From: Acinetobacter sp. XH1741
GTDB taxonomy: Bacteria > Pseudomonadota > Gammaproteobacteria > Pseudomonadales > Moraxellaceae
Direction: 5' to 3'
DNA: 64,000 nt
NCBI RefSeq assembly: GCF_041021895.1
Contig: NZ_CP157428.1
Location: forward strand, 744,001 to 808,000
A program made the translations under genes and the position numbers. Each line of letters begins with the position of its first letter. The stretch's first letter is position 1. Shown here piece by piece: positions 28,063 to 36,623 of the stretch. Below the pieces are notes generated by a model. That model saw nothing but the letters and a program-made list of their open reading frames with translations, made no database searches and was not told where the DNA came from.

Positions 28063-28839
28063 TTAAATACAGTCAGTGTGTTTTTTCAAAGCTTTACGCG
28101 CGTAATAAGCAAAATTCACTTTGTTGCGTTTATCGGTAGATACCCAATCATGAGCTTCAGTTGCTAAATCGTGGGGGATTGGTTGAATCTGTCCGGCAGA
28201 CATGGCCAGTAGTTGCAGTTGAGCGGCACGTTCAATTAAAAGAGCTAAGTTGCACGCTTCTTCAATCGTTTTTCCTGTGACCAGTTGACCATGGTGAGAC
28301 AACAAAACAGCGCGGTTTTTACCCAGAGCAGAGGAAATCAAAATACCTTCTTCATTACCTACCGGAACACCCGGCCAATGACCTACAAAAGAGCAGTCTT
28401 CATAGAGTGCACAGATATCCATTTGAGAAATCATGAGTGGAATTTGAAGCATGGAGAGAGCCGCTACATGGGTTGGATGCGTATGGATAATGCAGTTTAC
28501 TTCCGGGTGTTCTTTATAAATCCACGTGTGAAAACGGTTGGCTGGGTTTGCCATTCCTTCTTGATGGATGGGTTCTAAATCTTGGTTCACTTCAAGTAAG
28601 TTTGAGGCCGTAATTTCATCGAACCCTAAACCGAAACGTTGGGTAATGAATGAATCTTTATTTGGGCTGCGGCAAGTAATTTGACCTGCTAAACCAGCAT
28701 CATGGCCATGATCAAATAAAATACGGCAAGTCAGTGCAAGCTTTTGGCGGTCAGTTAAATCTGAGTCGCTAATCCACTTTTGCATGTCGTGCTGTGCGTG
28801 TTGCATGAGGTCTTGTTTGTTTACAGAAGCAGTCTTCAT
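28063..28839 (-). CDS. Class II aldolase/adducin family protein
   Basis: About 258 residues. The start is placed at ATG 28839, 5 bases after GGAG, giving MKTASVNKQDL; an earlier ATG at 28863 has no such site. The fold is that of zinc-dependent fuculose-phosphate aldolase and related enzymes. Metal ligands are likely in CIIHTHPTHVAALS and LSHHGQLVTGKT, with an early HDAGLAGQITCR loop. Members include aldolases, epimerases and decarboxylases, so the reaction is open. It is the first gene of a two-gene unit with the DapA-like enzyme. Confidence 0.83.
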   Translation of the reverse strand: MKTASVNKQDLMQHAQHDMQKWISDSDLTDRQKLALTCRILFDHGHDAGLAGQITCRSPNKDSFITQRFGLGFDEITASNLLEVNQDLEPIHQEGMANPANRFHTWIYKEHPEVNCIIHTHPTHVAALSMLQIPLMISQMDICALYEDCSFVGHWPGVPVGNEEGILISSALGKNRAVLLSHHGQLVTGKTIEEACNLALLIERAAQLQLLAMSAGQIQPIPHDLATEAHDWVSTDKRNKVNFAYYARKALKKHTDCI

Positions 28840-28892
28840 CTCTTCTCCAGTCCAGTTGACCAAATTAAGTAGGTGAAGGCAGAATAGAAAAT

Positions 28893-28918
28893 AACTGGAT
28901 GAATCAATATACCCAGTT
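28893..28918. promoter_or_regulatory. Probable MocR operator between the divergent genes
   Basis: AACTGG (28893-28898) and CCAGTT (28913-28918) form an inverted repeat. Further CCAG/CTGG-type elements, GTCCAGTT near 28850 and GGTCCAGA near 28933, occur in the same 90-base gap. The cluster suggests a regulator site. Confidence 0.4.
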
Positions 28919-28950
28919 TTTACAAGTTATATGGTCCAGATGGGGCGAAT

Positions 28951-30384
28951 ATGCTAAGACCTTGGCAAGTACATTTTCGTATCGATGAAAGAGAAGAAAA
29001 AACGGTTTTTTTAAAACTGACAAACTTGATTAGTCAGGAAATTTTAAGTGGACGTTTGGCACAAGGGACGATGTTGCCGGGGTCTCGTAGTCTGTCAAAA
29101 GAACTAGGCATTAATAGAAAAACAGTACAAGCAGTCTATGAAGAATTAGAAGCACAAGGATGGCTGGTAACTCATCCTAGAAAAGGAACATTTGTCGCTG
29201 ATATTTTGCCTGAAAGTCCAATTGAGATAGAGCCAGCCTTTGAGCAAATAGAACAAGAGAAATCTCTTATTCAAAACACTGCTGTCTATCCACATAACGA
29301 TGGTGTACCAGATCCAAGACTGATTCCCTATGAATTATTTTCAAGGGCTTATCGGCATGCATTGATTAAAATTACTCAAAACCAATATATGGGATATGGT
29401 GACCCGCGAGGTATGGTTGAGCTAAGACAAGCTTTACAACAAATGCTGTCGATGGAAAGGTTTATGAACGTTGCCGAAGATGAAATTTGTATTGTCCGAG
29501 GGAGCCAGATGGGAATTTTTCTAGCCTCTCGTGCATTACCAAATCGGCAAGGCGTGATTGTTGTTGAAGAGCTTTATTATCCATCTGCTTTTAAAGCATT
29601 TCAGTCAAATGGCTTTCAGGTGGTTTCTGTCAAATTAGATGAGCAAGGTATTGTTATTGAGGATCTTGAGCGAATTTTACAAGAACACTCGGTTGCTGCA
29701 ATCTATACAACCCCACACCATCAATATCCTACAACTGTCACCATGACCATGTCTCGTCGTCTTCAACTTTTAGAACTTTCGAAGCAATGGGGTTTTTATA
29801 TTATTGAAGATGACTATGACCATGAGTTTCACTATGACAGCCGACCTATGCCGCCCTTAGCAAGTTTGCCTCATTCTGAGTTGGTTATTCATGTTGGCTC
29901 ATTATCAAAGGTCTTTGCACCCGGTATTCGCTTGGGGTACATCGTGGCATCTTCACCAATCATTCAGTCTATTACGGAAGATATTTTATTGATTGATCGG
30001 CAAGGCAATACTATTACTGAACTTGCTTTAGCAGATTTAATGCAACGTGGGGAAATTAAACGGCATATCCGTAAAATGAAAAAAATATATCAGCTACGCC
30101 GTGACCATGCCTTAGCTGAGTTTCACCGAATTTTTGCAGAGAGTGTTCAGATAAAACCGCCTGCGGGTGGAATGGCTTTATGGGTAAAATTCCAGAAATC
30201 ATTTACTCCAGATCAGCTTATACAGTTAAAAGAATTGAACATTGATACAGAGCATAAGTTTAAACAGGGAGAGGGTACTAATCTTGGTATTCGTTTTGGT
30301 TTTGCAGCTTTATCAGAGAAAGAAATTACGGCTTTAATCGAGAAGCTAAATGAGATTCTTAATAAAGGAACAGTGGACGCATAA
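28951..30384 (+). CDS. MocR-type (GntR-HTH/aminotransferase fusion) transcriptional regulator
   Basis: A 477-residue fusion. An N-terminal GntR winged helix (about residues 18-85; PGSRSLSKELGINRKTVQAVY) is joined by a linker to a fold-type-I aminotransferase domain (about 110-470). The PLP lysine is in HVGSLSKVFAPGIRLGY and a DDYDHEFHYD motif precedes it. MocR proteins use PLP as a cofactor or effector sensor rather than for transamination. It is divergent from the class II aldolase/DapA-like pair, which it probably controls. A terminator overlaps its stop codon. Confidence 0.9.
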   Translation: MLRPWQVHFRIDEREEKTVFLKLTNLISQEILSGRLAQGTMLPGSRSLSKELGINRKTVQAVYEELEAQGWLVTHPRKGTFVADILPESPIEIEPAFEQIEQEKSLIQNTAVYPHNDGVPDPRLIPYELFSRAYRHALIKITQNQYMGYGDPRGMVELRQALQQMLSMERFMNVAEDEICIVRGSQMGIFLASRALPNRQGVIVVEELYYPSAFKAFQSNGFQVVSVKLDEQGIVIEDLERILQEHSVAAIYTTPHHQYPTTVTMTMSRRLQLLELSKQWGFYIIEDDYDHEFHYDSRPMPPLASLPHSELVIHVGSLSKVFAPGIRLGYIVASSPIIQSITEDILLIDRQGNTITELALADLMQRGEIKRHIRKMKKIYQLRRDHALAEFHRIFAESVQIKPPAGGMALWVKFQKSFTPDQLIQLKELNIDTEHKFKQGEGTNLGIRFGFAALSEKEITALIEKLNEILNKGTVDA

Positions 30385-30400
30385 TCCACTGTTTTATTTT
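30369..30400 (+). terminator. Intrinsic terminator overlapping the MocR stop codon
   Basis: AACAGTGGA (30369-30377) pairs with TCCACTGTT (30385-30393) and is followed by TTATTTT. The stop codon lies in the loop. Confidence 0.7.
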
Positions 30401-30408
30401 AAGAAAGT

Positions 30409-30954
30409 TCACTCTAATTGATCGTGATACTTTTGAATTTCTGAGACAAAGCTAAGCAGAAAAGGTGTAACTTGTGACTTATATTCTTCAGTGTGTAGCA
30501 TTTCAAAAATTTGTTCTGGAGATTTGCTAAGAAGAGAGAAGCGTAAGAATAAATCTTCAAAAAAATTGCTGCTCACTGTCGAAAGTACTCTTCTTAACGA
30601 AATTAGCATATCGTCACCACGGCTGGATGCATGAACTAGCACAATAGGCTTGTCTATGATTTCAGTGCGCGAAACCATCCAGTCAATTGCATTTTTAAGA
30701 CCGCCGGGAATACAACGGACATATTCGGGACTTGAGATAATAATGCCATCTGAGACAGAAACAGATTTGATGAATGCTTCTACTACAGCAGGCGTTTTTT
30801 CTCCCTCATTATCTGGAGAAAAGATAGGCAGGCTATTAACTTGATCGAAAACTGAAAATTCAATGCTGGACGGTGCTATATCTTTCATCGCGTGTAATAG
30901 CGCTGTATTTGTAGATGCTTTTCTTGCACTACCTGAGATAGCCAAAATTTTCAT
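30409..30954 (-). CDS. NADPH-dependent FMN reductase family protein
   Basis: A 181-residue flavodoxin-fold reductase. The N-terminal ILAISGSARKASTNTALL (residues 3-20) is the FMN phosphate loop, and IISSPEYVRCIPGGLKNAIDW matches the SPEYNxSxPGxLKNAIDW motif of the family, with Arg-Cys in place of the usual Asn-Gly or Asn-Ser. It may reduce FMN, quinones, azo dyes or chromate; specificity is not readable. It is convergent with the MocR gene. Confidence 0.82.
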   Translation of the reverse strand: MKILAISGSARKASTNTALLHAMKDIAPSSIEFSVFDQVNSLPIFSPDNEGEKTPAVVEAFIKSVSVSDGIIISSPEYVRCIPGGLKNAIDWMVSRTEIIDKPIVLVHASSRGDDMLISLRRVLSTVSSNFFEDLFLRFSLLSKSPEQIFEMLHTEEYKSQVTPFLLSFVSEIQKYHDQLE

Positions 30955-31020
30955 AGCGTCCTCTTTGCCTTTTTATATAGGCAGTATCAATTTTTTAATT
31001 AACAACTTACATCAATATTA

Positions 31021-31050
31021 AAAAACAGCGGACTCACGATCCGCTGTTTT
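31021..31050 (-). terminator. Intrinsic terminator downstream of comM
   Basis: AAAACAGCGGA/TCCGCTGTTTT stem with a 7-base loop. On the minus strand a T run follows, just after the comM stop at 31054. Confidence 0.85.
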
Positions 31051-31053
31051 ACC

Positions 31054-32541
31054 TTAAGAATGATTACCTCGATAGGAGAGAGCTTCTGTAAGGTGAGGAC
31101 TTTGAATGACCTCACTTTGAGCTAAATCGGCAATAGTCCGTGCTACTCGTAAAACACGGTGATAAGCACGAGCAGATAGATTTAAACGTTGCTGAGCCAT
31201 TTCGATCATTCGCTGTGACGTCTCATCTAGAACCGCAAATTGTTCTAATTGTTTCGGTGAAAGGGCTTGATTTAAACAATCTTGTCTTTGCATTTGCTGT
31301 TCATAAGCAGAAATCACGCGCTTTCGTACAGCCGTAGAATCTTCTGCTGGGGTTGGGTCTTGTAGTTCCTGAGCTTTTAAAGGAGGTACTTCAATATGTA
31401 AATCGATACGGTCAAGTAATGGCCCCGATATACGGTTTTGGTAGCGCTTAATACTCTCTGGTGAACACTGACAACGGCTGTCTTGATTAAACGCATAACC
31501 ACATGGACAGGGGTTCATTGCAGCAATAAGTTGGAAGTTGGCAGGATAGGTAATTTGCCGTGCTGCACGAGAAATAATGATTTCTTTTGACTCAAGCGGC
31601 TGGCGTAAAACTTCTAATACTTTGCGATCAAACTCTGGCAGTTCATCTAAAAACAGTACACCTAAGTGAGATAAGGTAATTTCACCCGGTTTAGGATGAG
31701 AACCGCCCCCAACGAGTGCAATTGCTGATGCTGTATGATGAGGCGCACGAAATGGACGCTGTCCGAAAGTATGTGGCGTATTTGAAATAGAATAAATACT
31801 AGCAACTTCAAGAGTTTCTTGATTAGAAAGAGGTGGTAAAATTGAAGGAAGACGTGAAGCGAGTAAAGTCTTACCTGTACCCGGTGGTCCTTTAAAGAGC
31901 AGGGAATGCCCTCCAGCGGCAGCTATTTCTAGTGCGCGACGCGGGCGTAGCTGACCTTTAACATCTGCAAGGTCAAATTTATAAGGTATTTCATTTAAAC
32001 GGGAATCTGGTTGTACATGAGCGAGCTTATGTGTACCTAAAAAGTGCTCGCAAACTTCCTTTAAATGACTCACCGGATAACACTCAAGATGTGGTAACTG
32101 GCTAATATCCTGACTATTATCACGTGGTAAAACGATTTTATGCTGAGCTTGCTGACAGGCCATTGCTAAAGTTAATGCACCTGAAATAGGCCTTACGTGT
32201 CCATCAAGTGCTAACTCCCCAATAAATTCAAAACCTTCTGTACAGTTTTCTGGAAGTTGACCTGAGGCAATTAATATTCCCAGAGCAATGGGTAAATCAA
32301 GACGTGAACCATCTTTGGGCAAATCTGCGGGTGCAAGATTGATGGTCAGCCGCTTCGTCGGAAACTGAAATCCACTATTAATAATGGCAGAGCGAACCCT
32401 GTCTTTACTTTCTTTTACAGCTGTTTCAGCTAGCCCTACAATGGTCAGAGAGGGTAAGCCTTGACTCACATGCACCTCTACTTCTATGAGAGGCGCATGT
32501 AAACCTAAAAGTCCCCGAGTATAAATTTTAGAAAAAGACAT
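31054..32541 (-). CDS. comM: ComM, YifB-family Mg-chelatase-like AAA+ helicase (intact)
   Basis: A 495-residue protein. An N-terminal Lon-protease-like fold (ChlI domain, about 20-140) precedes an AAA+ core with Walker A GPPGTGKTLLAS, Walker B LFLDELPEF and the Mg-chelatase C-terminal domain. A cysteine cluster NPCPCGY...CQC lies around residues 350-370. ComM is a hexameric helicase that promotes branch migration during natural transformation. In A. baumannii this gene is the classic insertion site of AbaR resistance islands; here the frame is unbroken from start to stop, so no island is present. Confidence 0.95.
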   Translation of the reverse strand: MSFSKIYTRGLLGLHAPLIEVEVHVSQGLPSLTIVGLAETAVKESKDRVRSAIINSGFQFPTKRLTINLAPADLPKDGSRLDLPIALGILIASGQLPENCTEGFEFIGELALDGHVRPISGALTLAMACQQAQHKIVLPRDNSQDISQLPHLECYPVSHLKEVCEHFLGTHKLAHVQPDSRLNEIPYKFDLADVKGQLRPRRALEIAAAGGHSLLFKGPPGTGKTLLASRLPSILPPLSNQETLEVASIYSISNTPHTFGQRPFRAPHHTASAIALVGGGSHPKPGEITLSHLGVLFLDELPEFDRKVLEVLRQPLESKEIIISRAARQITYPANFQLIAAMNPCPCGYAFNQDSRCQCSPESIKRYQNRISGPLLDRIDLHIEVPPLKAQELQDPTPAEDSTAVRKRVISAYEQQMQRQDCLNQALSPKQLEQFAVLDETSQRMIEMAQQRLNLSARAYHRVLRVARTIADLAQSEVIQSPHLTEALSYRGNHS

Positions 32542-32606
32542 CTTATTGTTCCATTATGGTGCTTCATTTTTAATCGTTGTAAAGTATAAGTGCGCTACGT
32601 TGGTGC

Positions 32607-32834
32607 TTATTTTTTATTCTTTAAAGTTTCTTCTAATAGACTTACTTGTTTTTGTAGCTCTTCTAAACGTTGGTTGGCTAACTGAAGAGCTGTTTTTTGT
32701 CTTTCAATTTCTTGTTTAGAAACGAGATCTAATTTCTCGACAGTTTCATTTAATAATGCACGTAAATTTTTTTCTAAATCTTTTTTAGGCTCGTCAATTT
32801 GTTCCAAAATTGCCTGTAACAGAGTTTCTAGCAT
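32607..32834 (-). CDS. ubiK: UbiK (YqiC) ubiquinone-biosynthesis accessory factor
   Basis: A 75-residue protein, almost all helical. An N-terminal amphipathic helix (MLETLLQAILEQIDEPKKDL) is followed by a coiled coil (about 38-72, LANQRLEELQKQVSLLEETL). This is the BMFP/YqiC family, which trimerises and helps the UbiJ-containing ubiquinone-synthesis complex bind lipids. It is upstream of comM on the same strand with a 65-base gap. Confidence 0.85.
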   Translation of the reverse strand: MLETLLQAILEQIDEPKKDLEKNLRALLNETVEKLDLVSKQEIERQKTALQLANQRLEELQKQVSLLEETLKNKK

Positions 32835-33076
32835 GAGATATCCAAAGTGTTGTATTAGCTTTACTTGTCATTTTAACACCGCTTGAACTTGGGATATAGG
32901 CTTGTTGGCTTTTACATATTGCATAACGATAAATTGAAATAAAAACAGGACTGCAAATTCATTTTATTTTTAGTAGCTCATCTACATCTTGATAACTAAA
33001 TAGGTTATAAAGAAAGCTCATGCAAAAGATTCATCTCCTCCAACCTTTGAAATATTGGCATGAAAATTGAACATAA

Positions 33077-33451
<375 letters not shown>

Positions 33452-33508
33452 ATTGGCACAAAGCTTGCTGAGCAATAAATAGCTCGCAAATGAGGTTGGG
33501 GGACACGA

Positions 33509-34903
33509 ATGAAAAAAATGCTTATGGCGCTGAGTCTAACAGGCGCACTTTTGGGTGGTACTGCCGCTTGGGCAGAAGAGACTGTAACAACACCTGCATC
33601 TGCGGTTACAGCAACATCAACGACTGCAGCTCCTGCAACTGCAGCAGCACCAGCCGCCGCAGTAACTCCGGCAGCTCCGACACCAACACCAAAACTCGAT
33701 ACCGGCGATACGTCTTGGATTTTAGTTTCAACAGCTTTGGTTCTGTTGATGACGATTCCTGGCTTGGCATTGTTCTACGGCGGTATGGTCCGTAAGAAAA
33801 ACGTCTTAAGTACCATGATGTTCAGCCTTTCTGCTGCAATTTTGGTAAGTTTAATTTGGGTGATTGCTGGTTATTCACTCGCGTTCTCTGGCACAGGTGC
33901 ATACTTTGGTGACTTGTCTAAAGCAATGCTCAATGGCGTAGGCTTTAATGCACTAAGTGGAACAATCCCTGAAAGCTTATTTGTTATTTTCCAAATGACT
34001 TTTGCCATCATTACTGTCGCAATTTTGAGTGGTTCAATTGCTGACCGTATGAAATATTCAGCTTTTATGGCATTTATCACGATTTGGGTACTTGTCGTTT
34101 ACGCACCAATTACTCACTGGGTGTGGGCAACAGATGGCTGGTTATTTAAAGCAGGTGCATTAGATTTTGCTGGTGGTACTGTTGTACATATCAACTCTGG
34201 TGTTGCAGGTTTAGTCGCAGCTTACATGCTTGGTAAACGTATTGGCCTTGGCCGTGAATCGATGGCACCGCATAACTTAACTTTAACTGTAATCGGTGCA
34301 AGCTTACTCTGGGTGGGTTGGTTCGGCTTTAACGGTGGTAGTGCTTTAGGCGCTGGTGCTCGTGCAAGTATGGCTATTTTAGTGACACAAGTTGCTGCCG
34401 CTGCTGCTGCGTTCTCTTGGTTAGTGGTAGAACGTATGATTCGTGGTAAAGCTTCGGTATTGGGCGGTGCATCTGGTGCTGTTGCCGGTTTGGTTGTGAT
34501 TACTCCAGCTGCTGGTTTCGTCGGTGTAGGCGGAGCTTTAGTGATGGGCCTCATCGGTGGTGTAGTGTGTTTTTGGGGTATTACAGCACTTAAACGTTTA
34601 CTTAAAGCAGATGATGCATTGGATGCGTTTGGTTTACATGCGGTAGGCGGTATTGTCGGCGCAATTTTAACTGGCGTGTTTTACAGCGATGAAATCATTA
34701 AGGCAGCCAGCGTAACTTTAGCACCAACATTTGCAGGCCAATTGTGGGTACAAGTTGAAGGTGTACTTGCAACTATGGTTTACAGTGGTATTGCAACCTT
34801 CATTATTCTTAAAGTGATTGATGTTGTGATTGGTCTGCGTGTTAATGCAGATGATGAACGCATGGGTCTGGATTTAAGCCAACATGGCGAACGTATTGAA
34901 TAA
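33509..34903 (+). CDS. amtB: Ammonium transporter
   Basis: A 464-residue Amt channel. A signal peptide (MKKMLMALSLTGALLGG, cleavage near AWA-EE) is followed by an unusual Ala/Thr/Pro-rich spacer of about 45 residues before the first helix (WILVSTALVLLM). Eleven membrane helices follow with FDFAGG-type motif ALDFAGGTVVHINSGVAGLV and the pore histidines in VVHINS and LHAVGG. The Ala-Pro linker is longer than in E. coli AmtB. It is co-transcribed with glnK; a GGGGGA ribosome site precedes ATG. Confidence 0.95.
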   Translation: MKKMLMALSLTGALLGGTAAWAEETVTTPASAVTATSTTAAPATAAAPAAAVTPAAPTPTPKLDTGDTSWILVSTALVLLMTIPGLALFYGGMVRKKNVLSTMMFSLSAAILVSLIWVIAGYSLAFSGTGAYFGDLSKAMLNGVGFNALSGTIPESLFVIFQMTFAIITVAILSGSIADRMKYSAFMAFITIWVLVVYAPITHWVWATDGWLFKAGALDFAGGTVVHINSGVAGLVAAYMLGKRIGLGRESMAPHNLTLTVIGASLLWVGWFGFNGGSALGAGARASMAILVTQVAAAAAAFSWLVVERMIRGKASVLGGASGAVAGLVVITPAAGFVGVGGALVMGLIGGVVCFWGITALKRLLKADDALDAFGLHAVGGIVGAILTGVFYSDEIIKAASVTLAPTFAGQLWVQVEGVLATMVYSGIATFIILKVIDVVIGLRVNADDERMGLDLSQHGERIE

Positions 34904-34925
34904 TTCGTAATATATCTACTGTATT

Positions 34926-34986
34926 AAAAACAGTCTTGCGCTGTGATCAAAGTGATGCTTTGATCTGGCTCAGGACTGTTTTTTTG
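34926..34986 (+). terminator. Two-tier intrinsic terminator of glnK-amtB
   Basis: Outer stem AAAAACAGTC/GACTGTTTTT and inner stem GATCAAA/TTTGATC, followed by a T run. Confidence 0.85.
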
Positions 34987-35003
34987 TCTCATAGAATGCT
35001 GGT

Positions 35004-35031
35004 TCAGTAAGTGTAGAAATTTTGCTACACT
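35004..35031 (+). promoter_or_regulatory. Promoter with an inverted repeat upstream of nrdR
   Basis: TTCAGT (35004-35009), 17-base spacer, TACACT (35026-35031). A perfect inverted repeat AGTGTAG-N8-CTACACT (35010-35031) fills the spacer and -10, a typical repressor site position. The regulator is unknown; its half-sites are in the reverse order to an NrdR box. Confidence 0.4.
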
Positions 35032-35063
35032 AGGTCAAAGTAATTGATCCTATTAAGTCCGCT

Positions 35064-35522
35064 ATGCATTGTCCATTTTGCAACGCCGCAGATAGTAAAG
35101 TCATCGATTCGCGCTTAGCTGCAGAAGGCTGTCAGATTCGTCGACGTCGTGAGTGTGTAAGTTGCGGTGAACGTTTTACCACTTTTGAAAGCTATGAAGT
35201 GGTGATGCCCCGTGTGATCAAATCGAATGGAAAGAATGAACCATTTGATGAGGCAAAACTGCGTCGTTCGCTCATGCATGCCTTACAAAAGCGTCCAGTC
35301 ACCCAAGAGCAGATCGAGACGGTACTAAGCGATATCCAATTACAGATTCGCCGTTTAGGTGAGCGTGATGTCAAATCCAGAACAATTGGCGAAATTGTTA
35401 TGCAATCTTTATTTGCACTTGACCATGTCGCTTATGTTCGTTTTGCTTCGGTTTATCAAGACTTTCAGGATGTTGAAGCATTTCGTCGTCAAATTGAGCA
35501 AATGCAACAACGTGAGCACTAA
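35064..35522 (+). CDS. nrdR: NrdR ribonucleotide-reductase repressor
   Basis: A 152-residue protein. An N-terminal zinc ribbon (CPFC at residues 3-6 and [13 protein letters not shown] about 31-43) is followed by an ATP-cone domain (about 49-139; [19 protein letters not shown]). It binds dATP/ATP and represses ribonucleotide reductase genes. It heads a unit with ribD, aamA and probably ribE; the nrdR-ribD linkage is widespread in gamma-proteobacteria. Confidence 0.96.
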
Positions 35523-35537
35523 ATATTTGAGATTTAT

Positions 35538-36623
35538 ATGTCTGAGTTGAAACAAGATCAGTATTGGATGCAGCAAGCCATTGAACTTGCCAAACGAGGA
35601 CTCTATTCGACAAAACCAAATCCGAATGTCGGTTGTGTCATTGTCAAAGATAATCAAATTATTGGTAAAGGTTTTCACCCTAAAGCTGGTCAACCTCATG
35701 CTGAGGTTTTTGCCTTACGCGAGGCAGGTGAACAAGCACAAGGTGCAACAGCTTATGTCACGCTTGAACCATGTGCCCATTATGGCCGAACCCCTCCTTG
35801 TGCTGAGGCACTTGTAGCGGCACAGGTTAAAAAAGTTGTGGTGGCGTGTCCCGACCCAAATCCGCTCGTTGCTGGTAAAGGCGTTCAGATTTTAAAAAAT
35901 GCGGGTATTGAAGTAGACATTGGTATTTGTGAAGATTTAGCAGCCAAACTTAATCAAGGCTTTTTAAAAGCAATGTCTACAGGCATGCCTTATGTACGGT
36001 TAAAAGTCGCTTCAAGTTTAGATGGGCGTACTGCCATGGCATCGGGTGAGTCTAAATGGATTACAGGTGCTGCTGCCCGTCAAGATGTACAACATTGGCG
36101 TGCGATTTCAGGCGCTGTGATTACAGGCATTGATACTGTGATTGCGGATGATTGCCAGCTTAATGTACGTTCACTCCATAATATTGATATTGAGACAGTC
36201 GCGCAGCCAAAACGAGTGATTCTCGATCGTCAGGGGCGTTTGCCACTTAACGCTAAAATTTTAGAAAATCCTGAAACGGTGATGGTCATGGGACCGTATC
36301 GTCAAGAACTTGCTGACTTAGGCGTGGTACAATTAGAAATTCAGCCTTTAAAAACGTTATTACAGTCCTTATCTAAGCAATACCAAATTTATGATGTGCT
36401 GATTGAGGCTGGTGCAACATTATCGAGCGCTTTTTTACAAGAAGGCTTGGTCGATGAAATGATCAGTTATGTCGCTCCGACTTTATTGGGGCAAAGTGCA
36501 AGAGCCATGTTCAACGCAGATTTTGAATATATGGCTCAGCAACTCCGTTTTAAACTTCTTGATGTAACGCAACTTGATCAAGATATACGCTTAAGGTTAA
36601 TCCCTACGCAAGAGAAAGTATGA
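35538..36623 (+). CDS. ribD: Bifunctional riboflavin deaminase/reductase
   Basis: A 361-residue enzyme of riboflavin synthesis. The N-terminal deaminase (about 1-145) has the zinc site HAEVFAL and PCAHYGRTPPC; the C-terminal reductase (about 150-360) opens with VRLKVASSLDGRTAM. It carries out pyrimidine deamination and side-chain reduction. Its stop overlaps the next gene's ATG by four bases (ATGA), showing tight translational coupling with the DNA methylase gene. Confidence 0.96.
   Translation: MSELKQDQYWMQQAIELAKRGLYSTKPNPNVGCVIVKDNQIIGKGFHPKAGQPHAEVFALREAGEQAQGATAYVTLEPCAHYGRTPPCAEALVAAQVKKVVVACPDPNPLVAGKGVQILKNAGIEVDIGICEDLAAKLNQGFLKAMSTGMPYVRLKVASSLDGRTAMASGESKWITGAAARQDVQHWRAISGAVITGIDTVIADDCQLNVRSLHNIDIETVAQPKRVILDRQGRLPLNAKILENPETVMVMGPYRQELADLGVVQLEIQPLKTLLQSLSKQYQIYDVLIEAGATLSSAFLQEGLVDEMISYVAPTLLGQSARAMFNADFEYMAQQLRFKLLDVTQLDQDIRLRLIPTQEKV

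Noticed and set aside
32906-32922. Sigma-54 promoter ahead of glnK
   Set aside because: TGGC and TTGC elements are present, but GG and GC are separated by 12 bases instead of 10.
35010-35031. NrdR box for autoregulation
   Set aside because: The inverted repeat has GTGT first and ACAC last, opposite to the known NrdR box.
35000-35063. FMN riboswitch ahead of ribD or ribE
   Set aside because: No conserved FMN-aptamer motifs appear upstream of nrdR-ribD or in the 42-base gap before ribE.
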